DNA from: Acorus gramineus
Lineage: Eukaryota; Streptophyta; Magnoliopsida; Acorales; Acoraceae
DNA length: 64,000 nucleotides
Direction of reading: 5' to 3'
NCBI GenBank assembly: GCA_030737835.1
Contig: CM060847.1
Span: 8,446,704-8,510,703 of the forward strand
The notes under the pieces were generated by a model. That model was not told the origin of the DNA. It searched no databases and saw nothing but the letters and a program-made list of their open reading frames with translations. Made by a program: the position numbers and the translations under genes. How positions within the stretch are numbered: position 1 is the stretch's first letter; each line of letters begins with the position of its first letter. Below, piece by piece: positions 12,677 to 24,490 of this stretch.

Positions 12677-15600
12677 CTACAGCTCGTCCTGAAACGGAAG
12701 AAAAAAAAAACAAACATGAAAAAATTAGCACACGAAGAAAATTAAAATGGCTACAGTACTTGTATATATCACATCATCCCAATTTATATTTTTGTGTGAT
12801 GGTTATTGCCATTAAAAGTAACCAAATTGTTTGATAAAAAAAAGATGCTGAACAAACAGGAAATCCACCAAATTTCCAAACATGTGCCATCACAGCCATC
12901 CTTGGAAATGCTCTGCTTTTCAAGGAATTAGATTCGATGGTTGTGATGGAATGTTGGTTACATGTTTGTCTACAATCGGTAGCACCTTCAAGAGCATCAG
13001 TAATCAAATATCTTTTTATCATAGAATAAAAAGAATCAAGACAGATGAGCAGAAGAGTGAACGATGATAAATCATGGTGGTGCTTGTGAAAAAAATTACT
13101 TGCAAACTAGATATGGCATTATAAATTATAACCTTGTTGGGGAAGGAAGCAAAAAACTCTACAAAAAATTCCTAATACTACACCAAACATGTTTCAGGGA
13201 AAAGGAAAACCGATCTGATTCTAAATACTACTCTACCAATTGACTGAATGTTCTGCTTGTATAGCTTAAAAGCAACAGAAAACAGAAAGAAGAAATAACA
13301 AGCATGGATGGCTCCAATGTAAAATGAAGTTAACAAATCACATGTGCATTTGAAAGCTACGTACTGAATGCATTATTGGAGACCACCCCAAAGTGATTAA
13401 TGAAGATGTTAAAGGAGAGACTTACATGCTTAACTTCATCTTCCTCCTCGTCTTCTGTATCATCAGAATCCTTCTCGTCCTGCAGCCATATAAAGCCAAT
13501 GTTATAACAATGTTTTCATTAAAAACTGAGAAACTCGACTAAGTTTTGTTTAAGATCTCACATCAGATTCATCAACGTCACTCTTGTCAGCCGCATCCTA
13601 TTTTAAGAAACAAAGAAAAAAAACTCAGTCTACAGCTCATTATAGATTAGAAAGTTTGTGAATTCTCTCACCCACAGAACAAATACAAAACAAGGGCAAG
13701 AAGTTGCAGTACCTCCTCCTCTTTCTTTTTCTCAGCTTCATCAAAAGCTGCCTTCTCAGCCTGCAAAAAGACAAATCATCAGAAAAATTGGAATAATGCA
13801 AATGCATAAAATTTACATCAAGTGAAAGTCCAACATACATCTTTCAGTTTTCCCCATGTTTCCTCAACCAGCTTCTTTGCATACTCGGGGTCATCACAGA
13901 CCAGAACATTGTCAAATAGGGTTCCAGATTTTACCTGAAACAAACAGTTTTCTCGAATCAGAACAATCAATTCCACTTGTATGATAATTCGTATGAACAC
14001 TGGCCAACTAAGTCGATTAAATTACCTGCCACAACTCAATTGCCACATATTTCAAGTCAGGGAAAACATAGAGATCAGGATCATCCTTGAAGTCTGTCAA
14101 ACAAGCCAATTGATTTTCAATAACGTGTGTAAACTTAAAGAACAATAATCAAATAGAAGTCCGAATCATTCAGCAGATCCTGAAGAGTGTAAAAAAAACA
14201 AAAACCTGGGTTGTCGATCATAGGAGCCTTCCACTTGCCCTTGTAGTTCGGGTTCTTAATTTTCTACGGATCCCAAAAAAAAGGTCAGTCAGTTTAAATT
14301 GAATCATAAAAAAGAGGTGGAAAATTTTCTCATTTCATTTACCTTTTGCTTCCATGGTCCCTTGTATTCAGGATTTGGAATGGTTGGGGCAGTCCACTCA
14401 CCATCTTCCTCATCATCCCAGTCCTCTGGCTGTTAAAATTTTACACTCAACCCATGTCAATATAACACATATTCTATTCTCTCTCAAGAACCTCCTTAGA
14501 ATATGTAAAAAAAACTTCCTAAAATTCAAAGCACTGCCCACAAAATCAAGAGAGGATATACCTTCTTGGCATCAACATCTGGGATCTCCTTTGGAATGTC
14601 ATCATAACCCTAAGCGATTACAAAATCATTAGCTATATATATTTAACTGAAACTGTTGAAAACAGATAAAATGATGACGGCACAAAAGCAAAAAGAAAGA
14701 AAAACTAAAAAAAATAGAAGCTATAATAAATGAAAAATCAGACCAGAATATCTGAATAAGCAAGCACATGCCAATATATGTTTTAGTTACAAAGATATGC
14801 AGTTTTGATGATCTAGTTATAAGAGTTCTGCAGTTTGCAAATGACTACCCATAAAGTTATAGATATTGCAGCATTTCAACATGGAAAGACACATGCTTCC
14901 AATAAGAAATATCTTAGGCAAGGATTTCTGTTCATTTACCTCTGGCTTCTTGTCCTCGGGATCAGGAATGTATTCCTTATCATCCCAATCTTCAGGCTGT
15001 AAAACAGCATAGCTTTTAAGAATTTTATCAAAACATATATACACATTACTATAATATAAGTACTAATAAGAATTTGATAATCATGAACTCTGCCTTCTTG
15101 GCTTCAGGGTCCTTAATTTGCTTAGGAGGGAGCAAGTCCCAGTCAGAATAAAGGCTTCCAGATTGTTTCTCTTCATTGTCAATCAAAATGCTGTATGTAG
15201 AATCAGGGCGGAGAACGAAAGTGTAAACATGAGTTAGCTGATCAGTTTCACAAGGAACGTCCTTCTTTATCAAATTGTTCTTCCCATCCCGAGTCAGTAT
15301 AGCATGAACTTTCTTTGTGCTGTAGCCACAAATATCAGGTCCAAACATAATGCTGCACAGAACAGTGTAAGGTTTAGTGCAACAGCATGCAATCGGGTAG
15401 CAAAGACAAAAGCCACATTTGCATGCATAACCAACTGCATATAATGAAAAAAGGTAGGCATGAAGTGGAACATAAACAAGGCTGAACAAACATGTTACAC
15501 CTCCTCCTCGGAAAGTTATTTCAAAATTTATTCAGTTTTAAACTGACTAGATATTCAAGTCAATTTTGACAACCAAACATATACAACCAGATAACTCTTA

Positions 15601-17367
15601 TTATATACCCATTTGAGATGCTTATTCTGACAAAAAAAAAAAACAGGGGCTTAATGAAATCATGGTTGCCTAACCAATAATCAATGTCAAGCTTTAATTA
15701 ATCAACATTAAGATTTTGTTCACTCGAACACCTTGAAGTGTTTTTTTTTTTTTGAAAAGAACACCTTGAAGTTAAAGATAGCTGACCCTTTTTTTCTTCA
15801 AAATTTCATGATAGACTGCTCTAAATAGGTAGATGTGGAACACTAGAATATCATTATCAATTATGGTTTCTTACAGGTTAATATCATACAATTCCTCCCA
15901 AACACTCGTAATGTGAGAAATAATCATAATGCCCATTTACTTTTATGCTAAAATCATCATTCAGACTGATTTCACTACACAATATCAGTAATATAATTCC
16001 AGTAAAATATTGATGCATGAACTAACCTGTAAGGTGTGTCACCACCAAATTTCTTTTGGTCAACGTCACCACTCAGGAGCTTCATGTACCCACCACCACA
16101 GTCAAGCTTCTGCTCATGCTTGACAGAAAATTGGAAAACCAATGTCTTATCCTTATTGCTGAACTCTGGGAATTTCGCAGAGATAGCAAAGAATCTATAG
16201 TCTGGATTTGTTTGGATTCCTGTAAATCACATACAAATCATCACTTATTAAACTGGCATATCAGTCTTGGTCAGAGCAGGAAGACAACTACAACATGATA
16301 GCACATAATGTGGAATCTTCATGAGATCCCCAATATGATCGATAATTGATTCAAAACTACAGCATAAAACTCTGAAAAATGAATTATTAAACAAAGTCAG
16401 TTCTAACCAAGTTATATAGCCTTTCTTTCTGCAAATATGAAGCATAGTATGAAAAATCTACTAACATTAAATAAAAGCAGTAAGAGAAACTAGCATTGAT
16501 GATCAAACTACTCAACCGCTCTTCAAACCACCAAATAAATCATAAAGGAAAGAAATCACATATATACAAATTTAAATGAATGTTTTTTCTGCAATTAAAA
16601 CAAACAGCATTATAATAGGACAAACATGTAATATATAATTTTTGAGGCTGAAATATATATACCTTTGTCATTAGGGTCTCCGGTCCATTTCCCAGACGTA
16701 TGCGCCCATTCTCCAGCCATGTTCTCATCTTTCTTCCAATCAGACTTCACCCACCGATCCTCCCATCCATCTTAAATATGTATAGAAAAGAATGAGCATA
16801 CAACTCATAACATACTTCATAAAATGGAATATACTTCAATAAATAAAGGTCACAAATCAAATAAACTAAATCTCCTCACACTCCCTCAAACATAATGAAC
16901 GTACACGAAGTCACAACCATGGAATATCACAGAGTAACCTAACTCGATTTGCGAATCAGACATTTACAAAATCAGTTCAATCAGATGACCAACAAACGAT
17001 ACATTGTTATGAAAACAATCGATCTTCAAACACAGATGCAGTTAAAAAAACTATCTATTCGACAGATCTGATCAATCAAGCCGATCAAACACTAATCATT
17101 CACGAATCAAACCAGATCTGAATATCCAAACGCATTTCACAAGGAATCAACACAGATCGACGGATCAGACACCGAAAAATGAGACAATCATAGATCGATC
17201 GAGAAACAGCGCACGGAAAAGATGGAAATCCATCAAAACCAGGTTCAAAAGAATCGCCAAGAGAACCAGAACTCACCATCGAAGCGCTCCTCGAACAAGA
17301 CCTCGGCGGAGACGACGGAGGCGATCAGGAGCAAGGCTAGGACGGAGAGGGCTCTCCTCGCCATCAT
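12677..17367 (-). CDS. CRT: Calreticulin (CRT1/2 type), ER lectin chaperone ending in HDEL
   Basis: Fourteen exons: 17277-17367, 16663-16770, 16027-16219, 15094-15352, 14940-14996, 14562-14609, 14343-14429, 14206-14263, 14026-14093, 13839-13934, 13713-13760, 13562-13597, 13426-13479, 12677-12688; 1215 bases, 404 aa. Residues 1-21 are a signal peptide ([20 protein letters not shown]). The N-domain carries the lectin-type segment [11 protein letters not shown] and [14 protein letters not shown]. The P-domain (about 205-310) has three KKPEDWDD or KKPEGYDD-type repeats followed by [18 protein letters not shown] and DNPDF. The C-terminal 45 residues are Asp/Glu-rich (calcium storage) and end EVKHDEL. 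Calreticulin buffers calcium and folds glycoproteins in the ER. The acidic rather than basic tail argues for the CRT1/2 class and against CRT3. ATGs at 17367 and 17364 are both possible starts. Intron 4 uses a GC donor and the last intron splits HDEL. Confidence 0.96.
12689..13425 (-). other. Last calreticulin intron, splitting H|DEL
   Basis: Exon 13 ends with the His codon CAT followed by a strong GTAAGT donor. Exon 14 begins GAC GAG CTG TAG after a TTTCAG acceptor, so its coding part is only 12 bases. If the intron were retained, the frame would continue for about 22 residues to a stop and the retrieval signal would be lost. Confidence 0.88.
14997..15093 (-). other. GC-AG intron in calreticulin (intron 4)
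   Basis: The conserved P-domain repeat DPEAKK-PEDWDD requires exon 4 to end after AAG AAG; the next bases are GCAGAG, giving a GC donor. The acceptor is TTTTACAG before CCT GAA GAT. No in-frame GT donor is available. Confidence 0.8.
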
Positions 17368-17406
17368 CGACTTCGGCCCGATCACGAAATGGTGGTGACC
17401 AGTGAG

Positions 17407-17413
17407 TGACGTG
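17407..17413. promoter_or_regulatory. TGACGTG motif near calreticulin transcription start
   Basis: TGACGTG is the core of plant unfolded-protein-response elements bound by bZIP60/bZIP28-type factors. It lies about 40 bases upstream of the start codon and downstream of the TATA box, so it may be fortuitous; an ACGTG core also occurs on the other side of the TATA box at about 17470-17480. Confidence 0.35.
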
Positions 17414-17447
17414 CGTGCCTTTTGGGAAGCTCTGACTCCAAGAGAGA

Positions 17448-17455
17448 TTTTTATA
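17448..17455 (-). promoter_or_regulatory. TATA box (TATAAAAA) of calreticulin
   Basis: TATAAAAA on the minus strand, about 80 bases upstream of the ATG, predicts transcription starting near 17415-17425 and a short leader of about 50 bases. Confidence 0.6.
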
Positions 17456-18596
17456 GTCTGAACTGATGTCGTACACGTTCTTATGTTTAACTCACTTTAT
17501 AACTAATAAAAACAAACTTTATAGACCACTTGGATTAGAAAATCTGGACCGCTCAAGTATGTTATATTGTTACCGCGGGTGAGGTGAACCAAAACCCCTT
17601 CCAAAAGCCCTCGTTAATGACGAAGAGTGGGAGGAGTACAGGTCACGAGTGGCAATGACTAAACTACCCTTGTATTTGATCCGGATTAGTGGGGACTGGG
17701 AAGGGCATTAGTGGAATTACAACGCAAAGTTTGCTTCTTATTTACGTTAGAAGCCGTCCAAGGCGTCAATCACAAGGTTTGTTATTTTGACGATATCTCC
17801 TCGAAAATTATCAACAACTGTATTATATGTCAGAAATGCCCCTCCAAACGAGCAGAACTACGGGAGGGACCGTTTAGCTTTCCTCCAATGCGAAGGGTAG
17901 AACAGTAAAATGGGAGACGGAAGCATGGTTGGAGAATATCCCTACAGCACATTCTAGTGGAGGATAATTATTCCGGGCCTTTGATATAAGGTCCACGAAA
18001 TGGGCCTAATGGATCTTTATTGCAAAACTCCAATAGATCTTTTGTAAGGGCCCATCAAACAAGACAATGTAGTCCCAAGAGCAAAAGCACAGATATACTC
18101 AGTCAATTTTACAGTCCTATACACTATAATAGTATGACATAAAAAAATTTATTTTTTTAAAACGAGAAAAAATATTATTATATCTTAACATATATTTCAT
18201 TTCATATAGTCGCATGTACTTCAATGAGAGAGTGTGATTTTTTTTTAAGAAAATGAAAACTGGTGTGAATTACGATTGAAGCTGAACATATCATTTTCCA
18301 AGGTCCTGGGTTAGGTTCCAAACTTCTGAACCAACTTACACATTGATACACTTAAGGCCAGCCCACAAGTCGAATCCTCATTCACCGGAATTCAATTATA
18401 TTAGATTCTTTTTTAAAATGGTAGTTCATTCACAATCGATTAAACGAGTTACAAATTGACCGAATTATATTAGATTCTATGGAATGAAAATTTTTGTTTT
18501 AGATAAACAAAGAATAAACTTAGGTTTAAATACAAATTTTTTGGGTATTCAAGTAAAATGAGAATGAACGCTAAACTACTCCTTAGTCATTCTTGT
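17456..18596. other. Calreticulin upstream region, no gene; Site II-like motifs at 17971-18056
   Basis: GC-richer sequence at 17560-17930 has an open frame but no recognisable protein. At 17971-18056 three GGGCC-type motifs occur (TGGGCC at 18001, GGCCCA at 18049), resembling Site II elements of housekeeping promoters. Further left the DNA turns AT-rich. Confidence 0.45.
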
Positions 18597-18860
18597 GGTT
18601 CTAATCAAGTTTTTGTTAGACTAGTGTATACTTGATTAGAGAAAATGTAAAAAGTATATATTTAATTCATTCCATTATATGCTCTAAGTTTTTGTAAAAA
18701 AATATGTGTTTCAATAAGCATGATAGATGGTTCTAATCAAGTTTTTGTTAGACTAGTGTATACTTGATTAGAGAAAATGTAAAAAGTATATATTTAATTC
18801 ATTCCATTATATGCTCTAATTTTTTGTAAAAAAATATGTGTTTCAATAAGCATGATAGAT
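18597..18860. repeat. Recent 132-bp tandem duplication
   Basis: 18597-18728 and 18729-18860 are adjacent direct copies that differ by a single base (GCTCTAAG versus GCTCTAAT). The unit starts GGTTCTAATCAAG and ends CATGATAGAT. It lies between calreticulin and the bHLH gene and is non-coding. Confidence 0.95.
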
Positions 18861-19603
18861 GGAACATGGACATGACATTTATGATATATAGATTTTCTTG
18901 AAGTACGATATCCATGCAATGCTTCGTGTGTAGAGTTTTAATTATTATAGTTGCTGTCATTAAGAAGCATACTGAAACTGAATTTGTTTAAATATATACA
19001 ACCAATGGGTGTTTTTACATCTTTATAGCAAACATGCAGTCTAATGATATTTGCTTTTTACTAAATAAAGCGTGTGATGAATTTGTATATTTATTTAAGA
19101 AGTATATACTTTATTTTTTTGAAGTTACATGTACACCTTACAAAATAATTGTGTCAAAAAATGCAAAAAAGATTGCATGCATGTAAAACTGTCCTTAGCA
19201 TCATCCGTAACCAATTAATAAGACAAGCTGGCATGCATGATGAATTTCATAAGCCTGGTTACCCATCAAAATCAATCACTGATGAAAAGAAGAGTAACTG
19301 AAACATAGAGTAGATTTTTTTAAGATATACATTACACCAGTAATCCGGATGGTGGAGCAAACATGCTCTATCTCCACATTTTCACATCCTCTCTAAAAAG
19401 ATGATCAGATTTGCTCCATTACATCCTACACTTTTTTTCTTCTTTTTTTCCCACCCTAAAACACATCAAGCACTTGAAAAAGCATGAGTTTTTTCAAGCA
19501 ACTGGTGTCCAAGAACTACTTTAAATGTAGAAAATGAGAGTGTTAAAATAAAATAAAATAACCAAATAACTTGCATGGAATGCATGATCACATATGCATC
19601 CAT
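18861..19603. other. Intergenic, including bHLH 3' region
   Basis: AT-rich, with no gene seen. The part nearest 19603 should be the 3' UTR of the bHLH gene. Confidence 0.5.
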
Positions 19604-22600
19604 TCAAATTCCCCTACTCAAGTCAGATGGAAACCATACGTTGCCTCCATCTCTGGTGATGTAAGTCATACATGAGAGCGGAACCAGGCAGAGTCCTCGG
19701 CTTCTCAAATCCAGCTCCGGCTCCTCCCTCTTGCAGTTCAGTCCCTGATAAGAAATTTTCAATTTTTTTTTAAAAAAATTAAAATCATATTTAATTAAAA
19801 TGAATAATATTTCGATCAGGTTTTTTTTAATTTCATTTCTTGCTCCAACTTGTTAGAAACAATGTATGACTTCATTATCCAAATAAAAATTTGACGTACA
19901 CCTTTCACTAGCTAATAAATAATTATTAAATATTAAATTACTGTAAATTACATATTCTTAAAAAAAAATTGTATTTTTACGTTGAATTCACTACTTTAAT
20001 GATTTTTTTCAAATATGTTCTACATTATATATATTTAAAAATTAATGAAACTAAAAATTAAATGGGTCCTAATAACACCGTTTTTTTTAACACAAATTAG
20101 ATGAAAATAGGTCCAAAAAAGCTCTAAAATTGGGTTAAAAAAACATCAAAGATTACAACGTATATCAAAAATAACTAAAAAAAATTACACAAACAAGGAC
20201 TAAAATTTGGTGGGTGAAAACGATTTTTTTCAGATCAGAACATTCTAAGGACCTCACAAGTCAAAAGTGAAGGCCGCCCCCTAGGGATACAGATATCTTA
20301 TCTGCACAGATTTCAGTGAAGATTATTCACTTATATTTATATATATATATATATATGTAAAAGATGAATAATAAAAATGATCCGTACCCCATGAGGAAGA
20401 GCAGAGGCACTGCTTTTGGCATCGGCGGTGGACCTCATGTAAGGCACGCTTAGTGTCTGCAGAAAGACAAAACGAATCCCTCCATCAGCTTTTCCTTTCA
20501 TATAAATCCAAAAGCACTTTGTCCAAAGCCCGTATATATAAAATCCATGTAACCTTTTAAAAACTGTTCGAAATTCATTTAGCCTCTTGATTTTTTTTAA
20601 ATTCATATAATTCATTGAAATACTTATATAAATTTACATAGATGTTTTTAGAGAATTATATGTACTTTTGAAAAAGTCATATGGTTATATGAATTTTTTC
20701 CTATTTAATAAAATATATATAAAAAAACCAAGACAAGCAGAGACAGCTTATTAAACAAATATAACATGCCATAACAGTAACCAAATCGATCATCATCATA
20801 AGAGGTGAACGACGTACCTCAACCTGTTCGTGCAGGAATTTTATGTAACCTATGGCCTCCATCAGTACAGATGCTGTATCGGTCTGCATTGAAAAATGAG
20901 CACATTTTGTGTGAGCTTATTTTTGTTCATTCACACAAGGTTACGTGATAATCAGTATTGATTGATATTTTTTTTACTATATATACATATATATGTACCT
21001 TGCCGAAAGGTGCCACTAACTGCTGAAGGGCAGCAATCCTGTCTCCTAACTTTTCCTTTCTAACCTGCTTGTGAGGTAGTATGTATAATCCATGCATAGT
21101 GAAAGGATAAGGTGATCAAGATTGGGTGATTGAGTTTTCAAGATGATATTTATTAGGTTTGGAAACCATATTAGATAATTCTATAATATTGTGTTACCTT
21201 GATTGGAGGACATGATGTGCGGGAGGCCGACTCGAACCGGGGCTTTTTCGGGGTGGCCTGCGACAGTTTCATGTTGGAGATGGAACTAGGTCTCTTTGTT
21301 TCTGTGACCCCATTTTGTGAAGATGATAGCTGTGGAACAAAAGCAAAATGAAAGGGATTGGTTGTTAGTGAATAAAAATTGAACATGGGTATGTGTATAA
21401 AGTAGTTTTTGATTGATGAAGCTGAGAAAGTGATGTATCTTTACAGCTTTCACTTGATAAGATAAATGAAGCAATGCCAATCATCCAAATGTTGCTCTAT
21501 GTTTCAGCAAAGCTAGCTGTTTGAATCAATCATATCATTTTCTAAAAAGAATCTAAGCTAATATCTGCCTTCAATCAAGGAACTTATATATATAAAAAGT
21601 GATGATAAGTGTGACATTCTTGTTGCTCCTTATCACTATTAGCATATGTTATATATGATGATAATAAAATGTTAGGTGTACTACCAAACTCTATGTGAAC
21701 TACTTGATTAGGATTTGTATAAAACAAAGAGTGCATGATATATTTATATAAAATTCATTCTTTTCAAAGAAAAGAAAGTAAAAGGAGAGACAAAAAAAAG
21801 GTGATAACTTTGAGCATTGAAAGAACTGTTCCCTTCCCAAAAAATAATGTAATGCATTTCAATTCAGAGATAAATTTTGTGGAGGGAATGAGAAGGAATA
21901 TAAGTACAGTAACCAAGAGAGAGAGAAAAAAATCCAAATCAATGTTCTTCCATAAATAACTATATCCCACAAAAAAGAACAAATATCAAATATTCTTGGG
22001 GCTAAATGTTGGACAATGCATCAAATGCTAACATTGATAACAACCCCTGACAATTCAGCATATGATAAGTTTAACAGTACAAATTAAAAGTACTAGTAGC
22101 ATATATTGAGGTGGTACTGCTCCTAGCAATGGTATCTCTACCAGTATAAGAAGAAGAAATCATGAAAGAATGGCAGTAATCAAATGACTAAAGAGGGGAT
22201 AATAAAAATACCCACTTTTTCATGAAGAGTGCTTGAATGCCCCAGACCATACTTCTGCAAATTGTCAAGCCCAAAAGGCAACACTTCTCTAAACAAAGCC
22301 ATGGTATCATGTGGTGTATGGCTTAAGCCTCCACAAAATTTAGGAGCCAATAGATCCAAGGACATGCCTAAGGAATTTAAATTTGATGATGATAAAGAGG
22401 AGAAATTGAAATTCGACGATATATTCGTCGTGGGAAGAACTGTGCTAAAGCTCCCTCTAGTACCGGATCCATTCATGCCTCCCAAACTCATCGGATTATT
22501 GAAGAACAATCCACCTTCCAAAGATTCATGAACGCCATCGATTTGGTCACCCGAAGACGATGTTTTTAGATAGATCTTTTCATTTAGATGATCGGAATGT

Positions 22601-23508
22601 TGTTTTTCGGTTCCTATGTAACTCATAGAAGGCGAATGGTATTCTTCGAGGCTGTGAGGATCGGTGCTTACACTACCATATACGGGGAAACTGCTACCCG
22701 AAAGCTCGTCTTTGATCCTTTGGAGATTTGCTTGTTGGGTTGAGTGGACTGTGTAGTTCTCTGCATTGGCAGTCCAATAAGGTCCTAAGTCTGGAATCAT
22801 GGAAGTTGTTGAGGTGGGAAGAAGGTAGCCATGGCTTTGGGTGAGTTGATCTCTTGAGCTTGGAAGAACTCCATTGTCATTTCGATCGAAATTGTCGTCG
22901 GTCCTGCACGGATGAATAAAATTGAATGATAATTAAGTTTTTGCAACTAATGTAGAGTTGATTTAAATCAAGTTAACACATGCAAGTTAATGAGAAAGCA
23001 GTGGAATTAAATATATAGTACAAAATCACAAAAACCAAGACAACATTGTTGATAATTCTATTGATGAATATCAAATCTCAAGTACTGCTACTTGTGGAAA
23101 ACCTATGAACAATTATGATATTTTTAAAAAATTATATTTTTTGTAAGAGTAGAACAAAATGCTAAACTCCAAATCCTAGGTATAAGTCACACACTGAAAA
23201 CACTGTTATATTTTATTTTGAGACAACAAGAATCCAACAAGTAAATCCAAATATTTACACAACAAAACATAAGAGGCTTGTCATTTGTTTGATGAAACAA
23301 AAGATGTTAGGAAAAAATTAATAAAGAAGAACTCAAGAGTGGGTTGGACTTACAACAAAAGATTTTGGCTCCACAAGTTGCTTCCAAAAAAGTGGAAAGA
23401 AGGGGTTGTTGCCACAGAAGAAGAAGAAGAAGACCCAAGTAGCTGTTGGTGGAGTTGATGCTGCTGATCTAGGTTTGGAGACTCCATCATGATTTGTTTT
23501 AAAGGCAT
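19604..23508 (-). CDS. Atypical bHLH transcription factor, bHLH110-like
   Basis: Seven exons: 23354-23508, 22216-22903, 21198-21329, 20999-21064, 20818-20883, 20388-20456, 19604-19744; 1317 bases, 438 aa. The start used is the ATG at 23508; in-frame ATGs at 23490 and 23487 (MESPNLDQQ) may be the true start, as related proteins begin MES. Residues 1-320 are low-complexity, rich in Ser, Asn, Gln and Gly. The bHLH core spans exons 4-5 (about 326-369): VRKEKLGDRIAALQQLVAPF, GKTDTASVLMEAIGYIKFLH, EQVE. After the helix comes TLSVPYMRS, then the subgroup's C-terminal block LDLRSRGLCLVPLSCM. The segment before helix 1 (PKKPRFESASRTSCPPIK) lacks the His-Glu-Arg triad of E-box binders, so this belongs to the atypical-basic subgroup. 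It is presumably nuclear; target genes are unknown. Confidence 0.92.
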
Positions 23509-23760
23509 TTGAAAGTCCCAACAAATGATGATGATGATTTTTTTTCTTTTCAAAAAAAAAGAAAAGAAAAGAAAAAAGGGAAAATTTAGGGTTTGGAATC
23601 TCTCACTCCACTCAAAGAAACATGCCAGGTGATGCCCATAATCTCTTCCTTGCTTTTTTTTGGTTACTTTTCTCCACAACTTTTTTTCTTTACCTATTCA
23701 AGTTTCAAGTCTTAATCTCGACCCTTTGGAGGGAAGAAAAAAGAGAGTGAATTGCAACCC

Positions 23761-23860
23761 CTCTCTCTGTCTCTCTCTCTCTCTCTCTTTAGGAGTGTTT
23801 GTGTGTCCCTTCAGGACTTTGGTTTTACAGGCAAACTTTCTGAAGCTGTTGAAATTAATA

Positions 23861-23898
<38 letters not shown>

Positions 23899-24112
23899 CC
23901 TTCAAGACTTTCTTTTTACAGGCAAACTTTATGAAACTCTTCAAATAAAGCTCTCACTCACTTTGTCTCTGAAGTGTTTTTCTTTTTTCATATGGAGGAG
24001 CTTTTTGCACTCTCTGCAATTACCTGACCATGATTATACTTCCTCCATGCCATGATTAAATCCGTGCCTTCGATCCCAAGACTTTCAGCCAAGTCTTTGC
24101 TGTTGCAATAAT

Positions 24113-24151
<39 letters not shown>
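23761..24151. repeat. Three CT microsatellites and a roughly 91-bp tandem duplication upstream of bHLH
   Basis: CT runs lie at about 23761-23789, 23864-23895 and 24114-24151. Between them 23805-23895 and 23896-23962 are diverged direct copies (GTCCCTTCA, ACTTT, TTTTACAGGCAAACTTT, GAA, AATAAAGCTCTC). The CT run appears to be part of the repeating unit, which suggests duplication by slippage or unequal exchange at the microsatellite. For the bHLH gene these are GA-rich leader or promoter sequences. Confidence 0.85.
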
Positions 24152-24154
<3 letters not shown>

Positions 24155-24476
24155 ATGCCCACATGGTCATGATCCTCAACAAACATTCTAGAACTTGATT
24201 AAAGTGAAATACTTCCTTTAGTAAAACCAAGTAGAACTTTTATATTATCAACTTTAATAAGCTATACCTTTCACAAGATAAATTTTACTTAACTAATTAG
24301 GTTTGTTAAAGAAAGAAAGAAAGAAAAAAAAAAGACACACAAAAGATAATCATCTAAAACAATTAATATTTTTGACATAAAGTTTTGCTCGTATTTCATG
24401 GCATGAAATGAGGGCTTGTTTCGAGGAGCATTTTTTTTTCTTTTTTAAGAGCTGTTTTAATAGAGATCATGTAAGC

Positions 24477-24490
24477 AAACCCTAACCCTA
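24477..24490. promoter_or_regulatory. Double telo-box (AAACCCTAACCCTA)
   Basis: Two telomere-type repeats occur about 970 bases upstream of the bHLH start. Single telo-boxes bind TRB-type factors and mark promoters of growth-related genes. Whether this one regulates the bHLH gene or is chance is open. Confidence 0.4.

Noticed and set aside
21735-21982. Overlapping frames on both strands in the bHLH intron 2
   Set aside because: Lie wholly within the intron between 21330 and 22215, with Lys-rich or Phe/Leu-rich low-complexity content.
23660-24055. 131-codon plus-strand frame
   Set aside because: Made of CT microsatellite translated as Ser-Leu repeats; it lies in the bHLH leader/promoter.
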